From Emergomyces orientalis (taxonomy: Eukaryota > Ascomycota > Eurotiomycetes > Onygenales > Ajellomycetaceae): 64,000 nucleotides of DNA. The stretch lies in contig MOWL01000045.1 in the NCBI GenBank assembly GCA_002110485.1, positions 682,001 to 746,000 on the forward strand. The letters run 5' to 3'. Each line of letters opens with the position of its first letter. Position 1 is the stretch's first letter. Of this stretch, positions 22,781-36,012 are shown in pieces. The translations under genes were made by a program, and so were the position numbers. The notes under the pieces were generated by a model that saw only the letters and a program-made list of their open reading frames with translations, was not told the DNA's origin and searched no databases.

Positions 22781-24339
22781 TCACCTTTGGCCAAATTCAA
22801 CCATTTTTCAAGAGGCGAATATTCGTTCTGGTGTGATAATTTTGGTGCTTGGGACTTGGGAGGTTCGACCGCCATGATCACCCCATATTGAAACTGGAAT
22901 AATAAAGTTAGTTATTCACTAGGTAGTTAGTTACCTGTCCTCACGCAGGTATAAAATTTGTCTAAATGGTCGAAAAGGGCAAAAATCCGAGGGAATAACC
23001 CTGGAACCAAACCAAGTGTTCAAAAGCGCTCACACTGGGACTAGTCAACCAGCTTTTAATATCTTCCTGTAAAAGTTTCGGGTGTCCCAACAACAATGGG
23101 CCTTTAGCAAGAATCCATCTGAGCAACAGAAGATTAACTAACGTTCGGCTCAAATGCCCCTGAACAAATCTCCTGTTCATATAAGTCATTCGCCATTTCA
23201 AATCTTTAATGTCACATGTCGGCAAAACTCGGGTTGTGCAACAACAGAGCGGGCGATTCTGTAACTGAACTGGAGGTCTCAGAAGGACAGCAGTAAAAGG
23301 GTACGACGTTGAGTTCAACCGTATTGCTGGGCCCTCCAACGAACATGAAATGCTTTGTTCAGATTGCCATTATTTTGCCCTGGTCCGGATGTATGCAGCA
23401 TTTTCAACGCTGGGTATGACGCGCTCCCTTTTCCTTAATCGGCAGATGGTTGTTCTGGGACCTGCAGGCATGTCAATCGTTTCCCTTTTTTATGCCTAAC
23501 CAACATGAATGATTCTTCACTTCATTCAATATGGGCGGGTATTAAATGAACTTTGCCTCTGTCCTTTTCGTGGCATTCTTTGGGTGGGCTTTTATATTTG
23601 CTTGCAGAGTCAATTGCGATATTTCCAAAGATGTCAAGCCCCAGATACCATCTTCTGGCCCTGGATTTACCCCCGCCCCCCAATCCCCACCAGGTAGGAA
23701 ATTTTATATAGGTCATGATCAAAGCGTGGAGCCGTGGGGCTAACTATGAAAAAGATTGGAATTTCGAAGAGGGCAAAGGTCAAAACCCGATAAAGGAGAG
23801 GGATATGCGGGTATCGAAAATATGTTACGCCTGAAAGAGCAAAATATGACAACATTGTTTTATTCTTCTTATTATTATCATTATTTTCTTTTTTCAGTGC
23901 GCTTCCCTCAGTATCGTCAGCCCATACCAATGCCCACCTGCAGGCATGTCCAGCCGTAGAAATTGGTCTGGAGAATCGGAGGAAACAAGCTAGATGGAGG
24001 GCAGCAATTGCCAAGAACAATGAGTGTATGTATGGGCTTTTCTCATGCCGCTAACTATGCTTTACACGGACCTTCTCGCACCTGTGGCCAGCCATGCTAT
24101 TGCGAGTCAATGGGCATCGTAAAATGTGCCGGGCAGGTTTTATGCGTGTTTGTGGTGACCTTTACACTACATTGGCCTATGGTGGCGATCCAGCTGACCT
24201 ATGCTCTCTCCAGTATTGAAAAGTGAGCCCTCCATTACACGGAGTTTGGTCCAACTTGCAGCTGCCCCTCATTTAAATTGCAGGCATCCATACCAGGCAA
24301 GCAAAAGCAGGCAGTCAGTCAATCGAAGAAAAATGAAAA

Positions 24340-24378
24340 GGGGTTGGGGGGCCGGGGCCGGGGGGGGGGGGGGGGGGG
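24340..24378 (+). repeat. G-tract cluster, potential G-quadruplex
   Basis: Runs of 4, 6, 4 and 19 guanines are separated by TT, CC and CC. This fits the four-run G-quadruplex pattern with two-base loops. The 19-G run is also a likely site of assembly error or length polymorphism. Confidence 0.8.
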
Positions 24379-24880
24379 AATTAAGACTCAACTCGGTTGT
24401 GCTCAAACTCAGGTTTCAAGATGCGCAAGAATTCACACGAGGCCCCAGTAACAGCCCCACAATGAATAATACCAGCGAGCAGTAAAGATGACAAAACGGA
24501 GGAGCAGAAATATCGAAATCTTTTTGCTTACCGGAGAAGTAACCTGGGTTCCCGAATCCTTCCAGCAATCTACCCCTGGTCATAAATTTCTGAACGCCCA
24601 GGACAAAACCCAAAATTTCCCCGTGAGATTGAGGGCAGATGGAGGCTCTTTGGTTGGGGGGAGAGGAAGAGGGAGGAGGGGTGTGAAAAAGGGGAGAAGA
24701 GGGGTCGTGGCTTGCAATTCCCCCTTCCTTTGAAGTTCCTTGGAAGGACCTAGCTTTATGCCTCCTTACATATGCGTGGCTGAGCGGCCTAACGAGGCAA
24801 AGAGGATTTATTTCCTTGATAGGATAAGTTTAATTTTCGATGCCAACACCTTTGCCTGTGATTATTGGATGGGGAGAAAG

Positions 24881-24906
24881 TGGATGGATGTGGATGGATG
24901 TGGATG
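24881..24906 (+). repeat. 10-bp tandem repeat (TGGATGGATG, 2.6 copies)
   Basis: Two exact 10-base copies and six bases of a third. No coding context. Confidence 0.7.
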
Positions 24907-25795
24907 CCCTGTGGGCACACATTTTCATCGCGTGTGAGCCCACCCTGACAGCTGTTGGCACTTGTGACAATTGTCTTCGCGTGAGATAGATAAGCTGATA
25001 AAAAAGAAGTGAGACAAATGTAACAGAGGATATGGCAGGGCATGTAATACAACTATTTTGGTATTCTAAGAGCCGTCCCGTCCACATAACACTGCGGCAT
25101 GTTTGCCCACTCCACTAAAGGAATTGACACAAAAAATTCAAACCGAAAAAAAACACGAAGTGATACCGATATCCAAGCCATGCAACGTCACGCCGCATGG
25201 GAAAAACCATAACGCAAGGAGATGGGGAGAAAAAAAAGGCAAAAGTTATCTTCAGTGGAAACCAAAAATTGTAAACGGATCAACCTATCATACCCTAAGA
25301 ATCAAGATCCAGATCCATTCTATCCCATGCCCGAAATGCCGTACTTTGTCGTGAAAAATGTAAATGGTACTAGATGTGGAACTAAACAGGAAGGAATTGC
25401 AAAGCCATGACAACAGAAATAGGTATCTCTAAGAAACAAAGGGCAAATCTGGGTAATTGGGTTGGGAAAAAAACCGAAGGCCAAAAAAAAAAGAGATTCG
25501 ACAAAATATTCCACTTGCGTGGATTCCCTCCTAATTTCAACGCCAATGCCTCTGGGAAAACCACGAGTGTTGGAATATCGCGTGATGGCCGAGCGAACAA
25601 ACAAAAGGAAAGGAAAAGGTAGGAGAAAATAACCGAATGGTGAAAACAGGGCAGGGTGGCTATGCTATGTGTTTGTCGAATGGATTTTGGGTTTTATTGG
25701 AGGGAATGAAATTCGTTTATTATAAAGTAATAGAAACATCAACCCAGTGAACCAGTCATCTAAAACCTGAAGGGAAAAACAAAAGGCGGAAAAAC

Positions 25796-27903
25796 TTAAA
25801 TATTTGATTCTCTGGCGTATGGCGAGCCGGCATCCGAGTCAAGACTGAGATTCACGATATCATCAAGGCTTGACTGCGAGGGCGCGATGTGCTCATTGGT
25901 CGGCCGAAGATGCCTGGAAGCTCTAACAAGCAACAATGTCAAGTGTTCCACGGAACGCTCTCTGGAGAGGAATGCTTCCCGCTCATCATAGATGCCATCT
26001 TCACACTCGTCTATGCAAACCTTTTCGGATGCGATCGTCTCCCGTCGCTCATCTTCTCCGATCCAAAAGCTTTCGATGGCTCCCAAGAAGCAGACCACAC
26101 CGCAAGCCCACCAGGCAAGGCCGGAGTACCCCCATTCAAGTCCTTTCGAATGCAAGTAACCTGTTACAGAAGGTCCAAACGCGCGACTCAGGCTTGCAGT
26201 GGAAGCTGCAACACCATTTATAGAACCCAGTACCGTTGTAGAGGGGGCCGAGTTAGCGAGTAATATGTTTGTCGAAGGGAAAGCAATCACATGCAGGGTT
26301 ATCTTGGCAATCAGCGCTGCATAAACAGCGGGTATCTGAAGTCCAGCAGGAAGCAGTACAAGATAAGGGACAACCACATACAGGGCTGGCCATATACAAA
26401 GGACGAAACGGTATGCAGAAAGGGTTCCAAAATGGCTGACAACGTAGGGGAAGAACCAAAGCTGAGCCACCATTGAATATAATCCCTGAACTGCAAGCAT
26501 GAATCCGATCTTCTTTGTTGACATGGCCATCCCTCCGGTAAACTTGAACGGAAGCTCAGCTTTGACATCTGAGACTGGTGTGCTCAAGAAAATCGGCATG
26601 AGCTGATCAAATGAAACGCTATGGCTGTTAAATTGTTAGAATCGAGCGTTCGCATTTAGACCTTTAAATCAGAAACAGATAAGAAACTTACTATGCAAGA
26701 ATCCCATAACTCAATATGACAAAAGTAACCCTTGGTGTAAACGCTTTGACAAAGCCATGGCTCTTTTGAGGCCGTTGGTTAACGTTAGTACTTCCACCTG
26801 GCACCTTTACGGAAGACAGACGAGGAGAGTTTTCGATGCTTCGATACCCAGGTGGCGGCGGTTGATTGGCCAAAACTTGTACTTCATCGTACTGGATTGG
26901 AGATTTATACTCCACGGCAGGCTCTTCAGCGACAATTGGCCTCGTCGAAAATGCACGAATCAGCCAGCGCCCTAGCTCGATGCCTCTATCGCGATGGAAC
27001 TTCTTCTCTGGATGTGTTTCTTCCAAAAACAGGACACCAATGGTAATTCCGAAACATAGAATAACAACGCACACCAAGTTCGGAAGCAAAAACGGGTACC
27101 GGTCAAATATCGTATTGCGAGGGAAAAGTTGGGGATAATTGTCGCATGGTTGAGCCAATGCTCCGCCCATTGCTGGTCCAACGATCGAACCAAGGCACCA
27201 AACGAAGGGCATAATGGAGTAAGCCCGCGGTTGATGCTTTTTATCTGTAACAAGCTCCGCCACTGTCGTTTGTAAGACACCGATATTACCGTTAAGAAGC
27301 CCTCCGAGAGCACGAGCAATTAAAGCAGCTGGGAGGCTTGGCGCGAATCCAAATACAATCATGCTGATCGCGGTTCCAACCAGACCTATCATTAAAACTG
27401 GCTTTCTACCAAAATTGTCGCTCATGCGGCCCCAGAAAACACCAGTTGTGAATTCAGCAAATGTGAAAGCTGAAGTTACTGCGCCAGCGTACAAAGCAAT
27501 CTTGCGATCGTCATCGGTGACTTTGAACGAAGAAACCATGTAATAAACATACGGGAAGATCGACATGAAAGCAATGGGTTCACATATCCGACACAGTGCT
27601 GCAGATGGAGTTAGCTCTATAAGAGAAACCTTTTTTAAAACAAAAGTGGGGCCGCAAAATCATCCAAAATTCGAAAAAGAGATGAAGAAAATCACACAAA
27701 AAGAGCAGAATATCACACGTACCCAGTACGAATAATTGCCGTGATGGGAACCGAGCTTCTCCTCCTTTCACGGCAGGGCCTCCCCTGAATACCGACATCA
27801 GGCGGCTGAGCATCCCGTCACCTCTTCCCATGGAGGGCCAGACGTTGGCTTCCGTGGGCGAATGACGAAGAGCAGGATGTACTTCTTGTAGTAATGCTAC
27901 CAC
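25796..27903 (-). CDS. Major facilitator superfamily transporter (3 exons)
   Basis: Exons 27903-27723, 27598-26692 and 26624-25796 encode 638 aa. The first join gives RQLFVLALCRICEPIAFMSIFPYVYYMV (TM1) and the second GILAYHSVSFDQLMPIFLSTP. Both are hallmarks of the fungal MFS group that includes yeast YCR023C and plant ZIF1-like proteins. GRMSDNFGRKPVL is the loop 2-3 motif A. About 12 hydrophobic segments are visible, with a long polar loop between TM6 and TM7 (residues ~260-350) and a polar C-terminal tail of ~90 residues. It is probably a proton-coupled drug or metal-chelate exporter in the plasma or vacuolar membrane; the substrate is unknown. The start at 27903 is the first ATG of the exon, with a polar ~50-residue N-terminus. 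A later ATG is possible. Confidence 0.88.
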
Positions 27904-28356
27904 CTTGTGGACAAATACAAAAGGGTGTGTAGAATGCCAGATATCCAGCCTCTAGCTGACTTGACGTTTCAGAAAGGTCACAATCCAGAAGGCACTGGGC
28001 TGGCACAGCACACAGGCTTGGGCATGGGAGACAAGCGTCAAAGGTAACTTCTAAGTTTTATTATTGCGAAATAGGTTGACTATATCTCGAGGAGGCGAGA
28101 TGTCAAGTCAACAAAATAGAAAGGGAGGAATAAATGAAGGCCAAGATCGAACTTCTTTGAAGGGGGAGGAGAGCTCAGGAGAGCCCGTGGGGTAGATTCA
28201 CAGTAGCAGTGAAGTACAACTTTAGAAAGAAAAAATAATTTGGCAAATTTTTGAAATATATAAGGAGCAATAATAAAACAATCGTGAAATAAACTAAGTC
28301 CTTTGAAGAAAGAAAGAACAAGTGGGCTTCCATCAAGTCAGGAGAAGTGGAAGATC

Positions 28357-28377
28357 GGGGGGGGGGGGGGAGGGGGG
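28357..28377 (+). repeat. Poly-G tract
   Basis: Fourteen guanines, one adenine, then seven guanines. Confidence 0.85.
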
Positions 28378-31300
28378 GATGCATGGCATCCTTTTAAAAG
28401 CTTCCCAGACGGTCGGGACAGGGCCGCAAGGCATAAAATAGTCGCAGCCAATAGCGAGGGAAATGCCATATATCAAGCGCATCTTGAAGGCGAAGCAAAA
28501 AGAAGTGTGGGGGGAGAAAGGCGGTGGGCAGGAGTTTTGAAAATACACAGCATCTTCGGGGAAGGAACGAAACACTGCGTCATAGGGAAACGAAATAGTC
28601 CAGTACCGTACTATTTATTATACCTGGGGTTTCAGGCACCCGGATCGAGATGGTCACAGCCAGTCCCAGGGGAGGCATGGGGGCGGATTTTGCCTTTTTC
28701 AGTCGGGTTTGACAATTCGGGTATCCGCCTGCGTATAATTCTTCATCCAGACATGTAACATTAATACAGAGCTTGGCCCCCTTTCAAACAAACCCAGTGT
28801 GGGTAACCCAGCATCCATGGGCCTAAACTAAAATACTTCAAATCAGTCGATCCGTGGGACTGAGCCAAATATTGGGGATCGAGAGAAGCGAGAGCGTGGG
28901 CAGGTCTGGGAGCGCCTACCAAGGTGGTTTATACACGCTACGTGTGGCGTAAGGCAAGGTAGATCGTAATTCGTACTGTCCTCCTCTGGACAGGTAAGGA
29001 AATTAACGGGCTGCGAACTATTCTACTATTTTGCTGGTATCCATTATTGTTGAGGGCGCTATCACGCGTACGAGGTGCAGACTCCAAAAGATCCTTTGAG
29101 GTTATAATTGGGCCCGGACAGGGGTAGGCAAACAGGCGAGATCATCTGGCATATCAAGCTGCTAGCAGCACAAATCCCGAGCTATGTATGAAGAGGGCCC
29201 AATCCCGTTTCTCCTGTCTTGGGCCAGTCACCAATATTATGAGCTTCCACGCCAGGTTTCTTGTTCCACGCGCTACTATGGGCTGGGCAATTAACTCGGT
29301 ATTATGCTGATCGTTGTATGGAAAACGGAAATGGTTCGTCATGACACTGGCAGACCATTGCGTGCAGTTCAGGCTGCCGGATGCACAGGCAGATCAAAGC
29401 CTCCACTTTCATATAACGCCGGCGTGATAGAATAAGAAATGAGAGGGGACTCATGAGGCCTGTGTGGAATAATAAGGGGTTGCCCTGTGTGCACAGTCCA
29501 GGGCGAATTCGAAAGGTGGGCTGGGCCACTGACTGTTCCTGGCGGCTATCCAGACCACCAAAATAAAAAATATAATAAAAAATAACATTGAGTACCAACA
29601 ATCCGGACAGAACGATTTTCAATAATAATACATCAGAGGATATCCACTGCAAACGACAGGAAAGAGTGTGTATACAATACAGGGGTGTACACCATGTGTA
29701 CCGTAATGGCATATATTACCCGCTGAACGAAATAATACCAGCCTAGCTCGAACAGGTATGTTGATACATCTAGTCAGTACGCTACTGACACTGGACGAGC
29801 CAGTTTGGATACTTCAGTGCAAACAAGATGAGTGGCACAATTGTAAACAGCAAATCAACGCTTCTGGATCTTTATTATCATTCTGTGAGCCCATTTTCCT
29901 TATTTAAAGCGGCTTCCTTGGCTGTTCCCTGTTTGCGTTTCTCAGTTCGTGCTTTTACGTCGTGATTGGTACGAAACTGACGTTTTACCCCCGTTGTGAT
30001 GAGACATGGGCATCCCTCACTGTGCCTTCGTTAGTGCCGAAACTGTAAAACCAAGGGCAGAAAAAGAATAACAAGTGGGGAACCAAAAAAACTGGGTTTC
30101 TGATGAGTCTCATAAACGATGAGCCAATATGGAAATATTACTCTCAATCCTCCGTCTGGAGCGGACGAAACGGAATATTCCGAAATTCAGTCTTAAGAAC
30201 GCCACAAATGCGCTGCATTGCCGGCGGAAAAGGGGTGAAAAAAGCTTGTTGTCGATGAGGGCGGTCGTTAACAAAATGGGCCTATCTGGGGAGCCCAGGA
30301 TGTCGAAATGTGGAACAGGCTTTTGCTCTCAACAATACGCAGCGTAAGCCCCTTTCTGAATTAATAAGAATGAAAAAGCAAAACGTAAAAGGATAATGCT
30401 CCGCAGTGACCGCAGGGGGGAAATTGACCAGTTGCTTTGCTGATGATAGTCTCAATCATCCCGAGGGAAAGGTCAGCTAGTCCACAAGCTGGCGAGGCAA
30501 TTAGAGCAGCCAGGGGTTGGCGTAGCGAAAGATTTAATTGGCCATTGGTAAGAACATGTTTCCTTAGGCTCGAACATATGGATGTTTCCGTCGGAAGAAC
30601 TGGAGGAACCATGTCGTCATCCACATTCCACGCTATCTAGAAGAGCAGTTGCAAGCTAGCCTTTCTCTTCATTATTGTATTGGTTAGGGCTTCTGATCGC
30701 AAAGCTTTTTGCTTGATTTCTAGCAGGGGCGCCAGCCAGTTAGCATATTTCTTCCTCCTGGCCAACAGAGCCGATGAGCTGGGGAAGAATATTTCATTAT
30801 TCATACTGTCAGTCTCTTTATGAAAAGCTAAAAAACCATTATTAGCAACACTCGAATCTGAATAATTCTAAAGTTGACTGTTCCGTGTTACCGCAATATG
30901 ACGTAACCCTGGGGTCCGGTTTAAGGTCTCTTTGGCGCAGGCCGAATTCATGAGCTGCAGGTCGGCTTATGTGCACTGTGGTTGGCATCCAACCAGAAGA
31001 TGACGATGACGTATGGGATCAACATAAGCTTGAAGGACGAAATATACTTATTTCTTAAAATCTGTGGCCCTTAAATCTTCCAAACCGAACTACCAGCGTA
31101 GGCCCATCGTCCAGCATGAGGGAGGAAAGAAAAATTCATCGTATGAACTGCTACACTGCTCTGTAGTGCCATTTCTACTACAGAGCAGCTTTATTGTTAT
31201 TTCGAGGTTCGTCAACTAATATTACGGGCAAGCTGAGCAACGTATTAACCACATTCTATGAAATATTGTTCAAATCTAAGGAGCATTTTCGTTCCAACAT

Positions 31301-31853
31301 CGCCCTCCAAACCAGCTTCCAAAGGTAAGAGCGCGATATAGATACCGCGATAGTCATCGTGAAACATGTGTATCGCGAACACAATGGCATGTACTGTACA
31401 TGAGATGCATTGGTGATGTCTGCTGCGACACTGCTGTGATTCCCAGTCTCGTGGACAACATAGCAGCAACGTTGCCATTGCAATGCGGAAACAATTGTTG
31501 TTTGCGGTAACTGAGGCGCTTAATTGCCCATAAGTTACAAGTTTGGAGGTCAGATCGTCCAAAATAGGAAATTATACGGCACACACACGCGCTGCGGTGG
31601 CATAATAAACATGTTTGGCGCACCTTAGGTTCGGCTTAGTTCCATTCTTCAACACACCACCATCAAAATCTCGCCCTCCGGCTATGAAATTGTGGATGAG
31701 GCGCGGTCTGTACGGGGGGCCTTGTCTGTAGAGCAAGGGTTGGAGCAGCAAAAATGAATGTTAAGTTTAGGTCAAAACACAGCTGCAAACCGCGACTGCC
31801 TTCGTGAGACAGGGCGCTGGGTAACAATAGCCCTGCGGCTCAGCAGACAAGAA

Positions 31854-31855
<2 letters not shown>

Positions 31856-31890
<35 letters not shown>
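31856..31890 (+). repeat. (GA)n microsatellite
   Basis: About 17 GA dinucleotides in a row, in gene-poor DNA. Confidence 0.9.
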
Positions 31891-31891
<1 letters not shown>

Positions 31892-34800
31892 CAAGCCAAA
31901 AAGTTACATCTGTTTGTTTGACTCTTGCGCCATACCAGGTTCTAAACCATACCCAGACGTGGACGGATGGGCACGGTTTCGTCTACCCCCCGATCAAAGT
32001 AACATGGATCAGCGAGTAACCAACCAATAGGATCGTTGCCGTGGAATGTTTTCATCTGAGCGAGGTTCGGGGGTGGCCAGCCGACGGATCCCCGAAAGGA
32101 CGACCAAGAAAGTTGCCTCTTTGCCTCAGGCTGCGGGCCAATGCCTTGAATGATGGGGCATTTCGATTCGTCCAGGAAAGAGTTGATTAAGTTCGTCGCT
32201 CAGATATTGGCCACTGTATCAACTGCAAACGTGCTAGTCAAACGTTGACGCCACAAAATTGGCCCTATCGTCAGTCGCAGGTAGAACTACTCCGTGCTCC
32301 GTTCACAGTAACCAACACGCACACCTTCCCGCAGATCAAGCTGCCCCGTCCACGTCTCGCTCAAGACTTCTCCGTCACGCCTTCTAAACGCTGGTCCTTC
32401 ATAAATTCATCGCAGAATAATAATAGTAATGAATATGCCATGTGTTTGCCCTGCCAAGAAAGCCAGGGGAAATGACAGCCAGGGGTCCGAGATCGTCACC
32501 GACCCATTGAAAACCTAGCCTTCAAATCGGTGCTTTGTTCTCAGATACAAACCACTGTGGGCATTGAAGTGGTGGTGGGGATTTTCTGATTAATGGAATG
32601 TGATGGTGTGAGTAAATCTGGGCAAGTAAATATCCCTCTGCTGCATGCTCGGTATCTTATTACTATCCGGATTCACCCATCGTTTGCTACTGTATGCTTA
32701 AAAACACAAACGCTAACGGGGCGAGACTAAATAATCTTGGAGAGAAGAAGTTACACGCAGAAATCAACTTGATTGGTAATAATAGATGACGCCTCGAAAG
32801 CGGACAGGAAAATTGCTGGTGGCTTGCGCACACCGAGAACCCGGATAACCCATGCAAGCGTTGCGTAAAGGCGATTCCAATCAGGCCAACCCGGTAGCCT
32901 GGGACTGTTTTCTAGGTCTGGTTACCCAACCACTTCAAATCCCCAGCTCAAAAGCTTCGGATCTGGTTTCGACGTCTCGAATAAAAGCAGCCCAAACACA
33001 TCCATTGGCCAATTAACCGATGACGATTGATTGGTTTTTTTCTTCTTCTGTTTTGACAGAGTTAAAAACCAGCGCCACATTTGGGAGTATCGGTAAATCC
33101 TGAATTGTGACTGGTGTGAGCCTACTAAAATATCATTGCGGTGAAGCTGCCAAGTTCATGTGAGTGTCGCCAGATCGTCAGTGCCCACGCCCCACCAGAT
33201 CAAAAAACGTGGAAGATAGTTCAATGTCATATGATTGCAGCTGGGATTTTCACCTAAAGGAAATCATGGTCAGCCTCTTCCCCAGTGAAAGCCGGAATTG
33301 AGATGGAATCTGGAACCAACCGCCACATCGAAATTGCGGAGACTCTTGAGGTCTGAAGCCAAAACAAATCCACTATCGCGGGCGTAAGACAAGAATTACT
33401 CGACAAGTTCCGAATGGATCTCCCAGGGGAACATAAGAAGGTGATACGGACGAGCGCAAGAACGGTCCCATCAATTTCATGTTTACACGATAAAAATTAC
33501 AAACTCCAACCTAGTTTGGTCGAAAACATAAGCATAGCGCATCAATCCAAGACGTGAACGAAATAAACTTTCTGCCATTGGCGGTTGTTCCATGCTCACG
33601 ATGTTAGATTCGAGAATAATAAAAACACATTCGGCCCAGGCATGGTTATTTGCGCAAATCCGCCGTGCCACGGTAGTTAAATAGAAATCGTTTTTTGTCT
33701 GTCAAAAAAGCTATTTCGATTTGCATTTCGTACGAAGGTAGAAGGTGCCGAACCCGTTAAACATCCATTGGGCTAGGAACTATTGTTCCGTCACCCAGAA
33801 GCTGGAACAGGAATCGCAGCGTCCATCAAGACTTATTAAAAGTTACGAGGCCGCTCATCAATCTCGCGCTTGTGTCCCTGCATGCCTGAAGGATGGGGTT
33901 ACTTGGTTGTCAGTTCGTTTTATGTTTTTTTCGTCAAACCTTAAAACTTTTTCCCCGGGTGCAAGGGTCCGGTCCCGCGGTGACGGATCCATAGCGCCGT
34001 TGTGATTGACTCAGGTTCCTCATTCGGGTGGACCCAAACGATGGCTAGTGGGTCATGTGCCAATGTTTTTCTCCGGCTTTGGCATCCGCAGCCCATACTC
34101 TGGTGCCCATGTGTGGGATGGTACTGGGCCTAAATGTACTGTGCGTGTACTGGGAGGTGTAACGATACGTTTCAATTTCAAGTCAATACAGAGGGTATTG
34201 TCATGTTCTGTATCAAGACGTCAACTCGGTACGATGCCTCATAAATAAAAGTGCATGCAAAGCCGACCCAGTTGCTGGAGAGCCCCAGTAACGCTCTCAG
34301 GGGGTTGAGACGTTTTGTTTTTTTCTTCCAGGCTCGGTTCTCTCCAACATAGGGTCCTGCTCCCATTTGTTGTTGATCGGGCCTCTGTTCAGCGCAAATG
34401 CCAAACCAGCTCTGAATACCAGGTTTTAATTCGCCAGACCCGCTCCCCGACCAATCACCTCAAGCCCATCCGCTGAAATCCCGCAACATTGAACCCACAT
34501 TCCGACGTTCCGCCTGGACACCAACGCACAGAACTGAACTGTGTTTCCATAAGTTTTCACGCTCTCGTTGAGCACGAACGGGATTAATAAACGGAGCCAG
34601 CAAGTCATCTGTGTGTTGTTGGAGATGTGAGCCGTGAGACGAGACAATGGACTTATGTCCGTACTGGGCGAGCCTCGCAACAATCGCAGTTCCGCTCTGC
34701 ATGATGCGATGAACCACTGCGAACTCTCGTGCGTATTGAGGCTATCTTAGATTCGTATCGTTTCACTTCCATGGCGGATCCTTCGCCCCAGAATTTTCTA

Positions 34801-35983
34801 CTCTATTCTAATGGCTAAGGGGGCACTGACTAGGAGCTCTCCGTCTTCGTGAATTTTCGAACGCGTCAGCCTGAGACAACTGAAAGTTATCTCCTCCTCT
34901 CTCTGAACAATTCCTCCCAGCCACACCAGAAACTTCGGCGAGCCCCAAAAAGAGAGCTAGGTTGGGAAAATAAGAAAAATACAAAAATACGAATGGAACA
35001 AATAGCGAACATAATCGGCCTGTTGGTCACTCTCTTCAAAAATAAAAGGGAAAATCCCATTCGACAATTGCGGAATTGACTGCACAGGGCCTAGGATGCC
35101 CGAGTTCAGCAGCTGCCCATCTCCCCACACTATCAATATGATGGTCATGTGCGTCAAAAAATTTCGCCAGAGACAATTATATGAGAAAATAGTTCTAATA
35201 CGTGTTTTGCAGTTCATTCTTCCTCGGGGCCGTTGAATTCCAGAAGGCTCAGGGCGATCAGAACCCTGAAGAACTGGTAAACCGTGGAGTGAAATGGGTT
35301 GGCTGCATGTGGCTGAATGCAGTCGTTAAGCGCTTGCACATTTGCTGAAGAGGCACCAGGGTGCATGGCACCTGTCCCCAAGGCATGTCCTGAAAGGATG
35401 TTCTTCTCACTTAATGAGTCGTGAGCGCGTCATCCCTTGGATTGACACAACAGCTACCAGATCTCATACTGATACGCATGGCTGTGACTGCCGTCGCCCC
35501 TTTGAGCCTTAGCTCATCCCCCTGGACCGTATACCCGCCCAGCAACCTTTTTCATGAAATAGGTCTTGCATCTGAAGGTATGGGGTGCGACAAATGCAGT
35601 GGTGCCATAAATTGCACTTCGGGCTGCAGCAACTTCATTACATTTGATCTCAGTCAGCAGCATTCCATGGATAGGCCTCAGTGGCTGAGAGGCGATTACG
35701 CCTTTGCATATGATTGGCACAATGCACCCTTTTCCACCGTTCCACCGTCCCGGAGATGGTATCTTGCTGGCACTATTATTATTCCTGCAGCCTCTGCCTG
35801 ACAGGTTTGCTTGGCTGACGGTCGATTGGCGGTTTTGTTTTGTGGTTCCGTGAATCAGCCATAATGCCAGTCTTAAGCTGTGAAGGACAATGCTTCTGAA
35901 GGTGGAGAAGGCTGATCAGATAATAAAAAACACAAGGCAAAGCTTAAGTGGTTATCAAATGTGAGAAGTCTCTTTCATTCCAA

Positions 35984-36012
35984 GGTTGCCGTCTGGTTGC
36001 CGTCTGGTTGCC
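35984..36012 (+). repeat. 11-bp tandem repeat (GGTTGCCGTCT, 2.6 copies)
   Basis: Two exact copies and seven bases of a third, about 0.9 kb upstream of MTG2. Confidence 0.75.

Larger units (their letters stand above)
20275..25795. other. 5.5-kb gene-poor intergenic region
   Basis: The left end should be the promoter/leader of the Zn2Cys6 gene and the right end the 3' flank of the MFS gene. In between I see only short ORFs without family features. The longest is 125 codons on the minus strand at 22962-23339, and I could not link it to any domain. Simple repeats include an ATATAAT tract (about 22750-22780), the G-rich tract at 24340-24378 and a 10-bp GATG-containing tandem at 24881-24906. Confidence 0.55.

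Noticed and set aside
22962..23339. Minus-strand 125-codon ORF
   Set aside because: No family, no protein-like pattern of hydrophobic and polar residues, no neighbouring exon signals.
35421..35801. Plus-strand 126-codon ORF with several cysteines
   Set aside because: Cysteines do not form a known motif and the frame lacks an ATG near its beginning. It could be chance in the gene-poor region.
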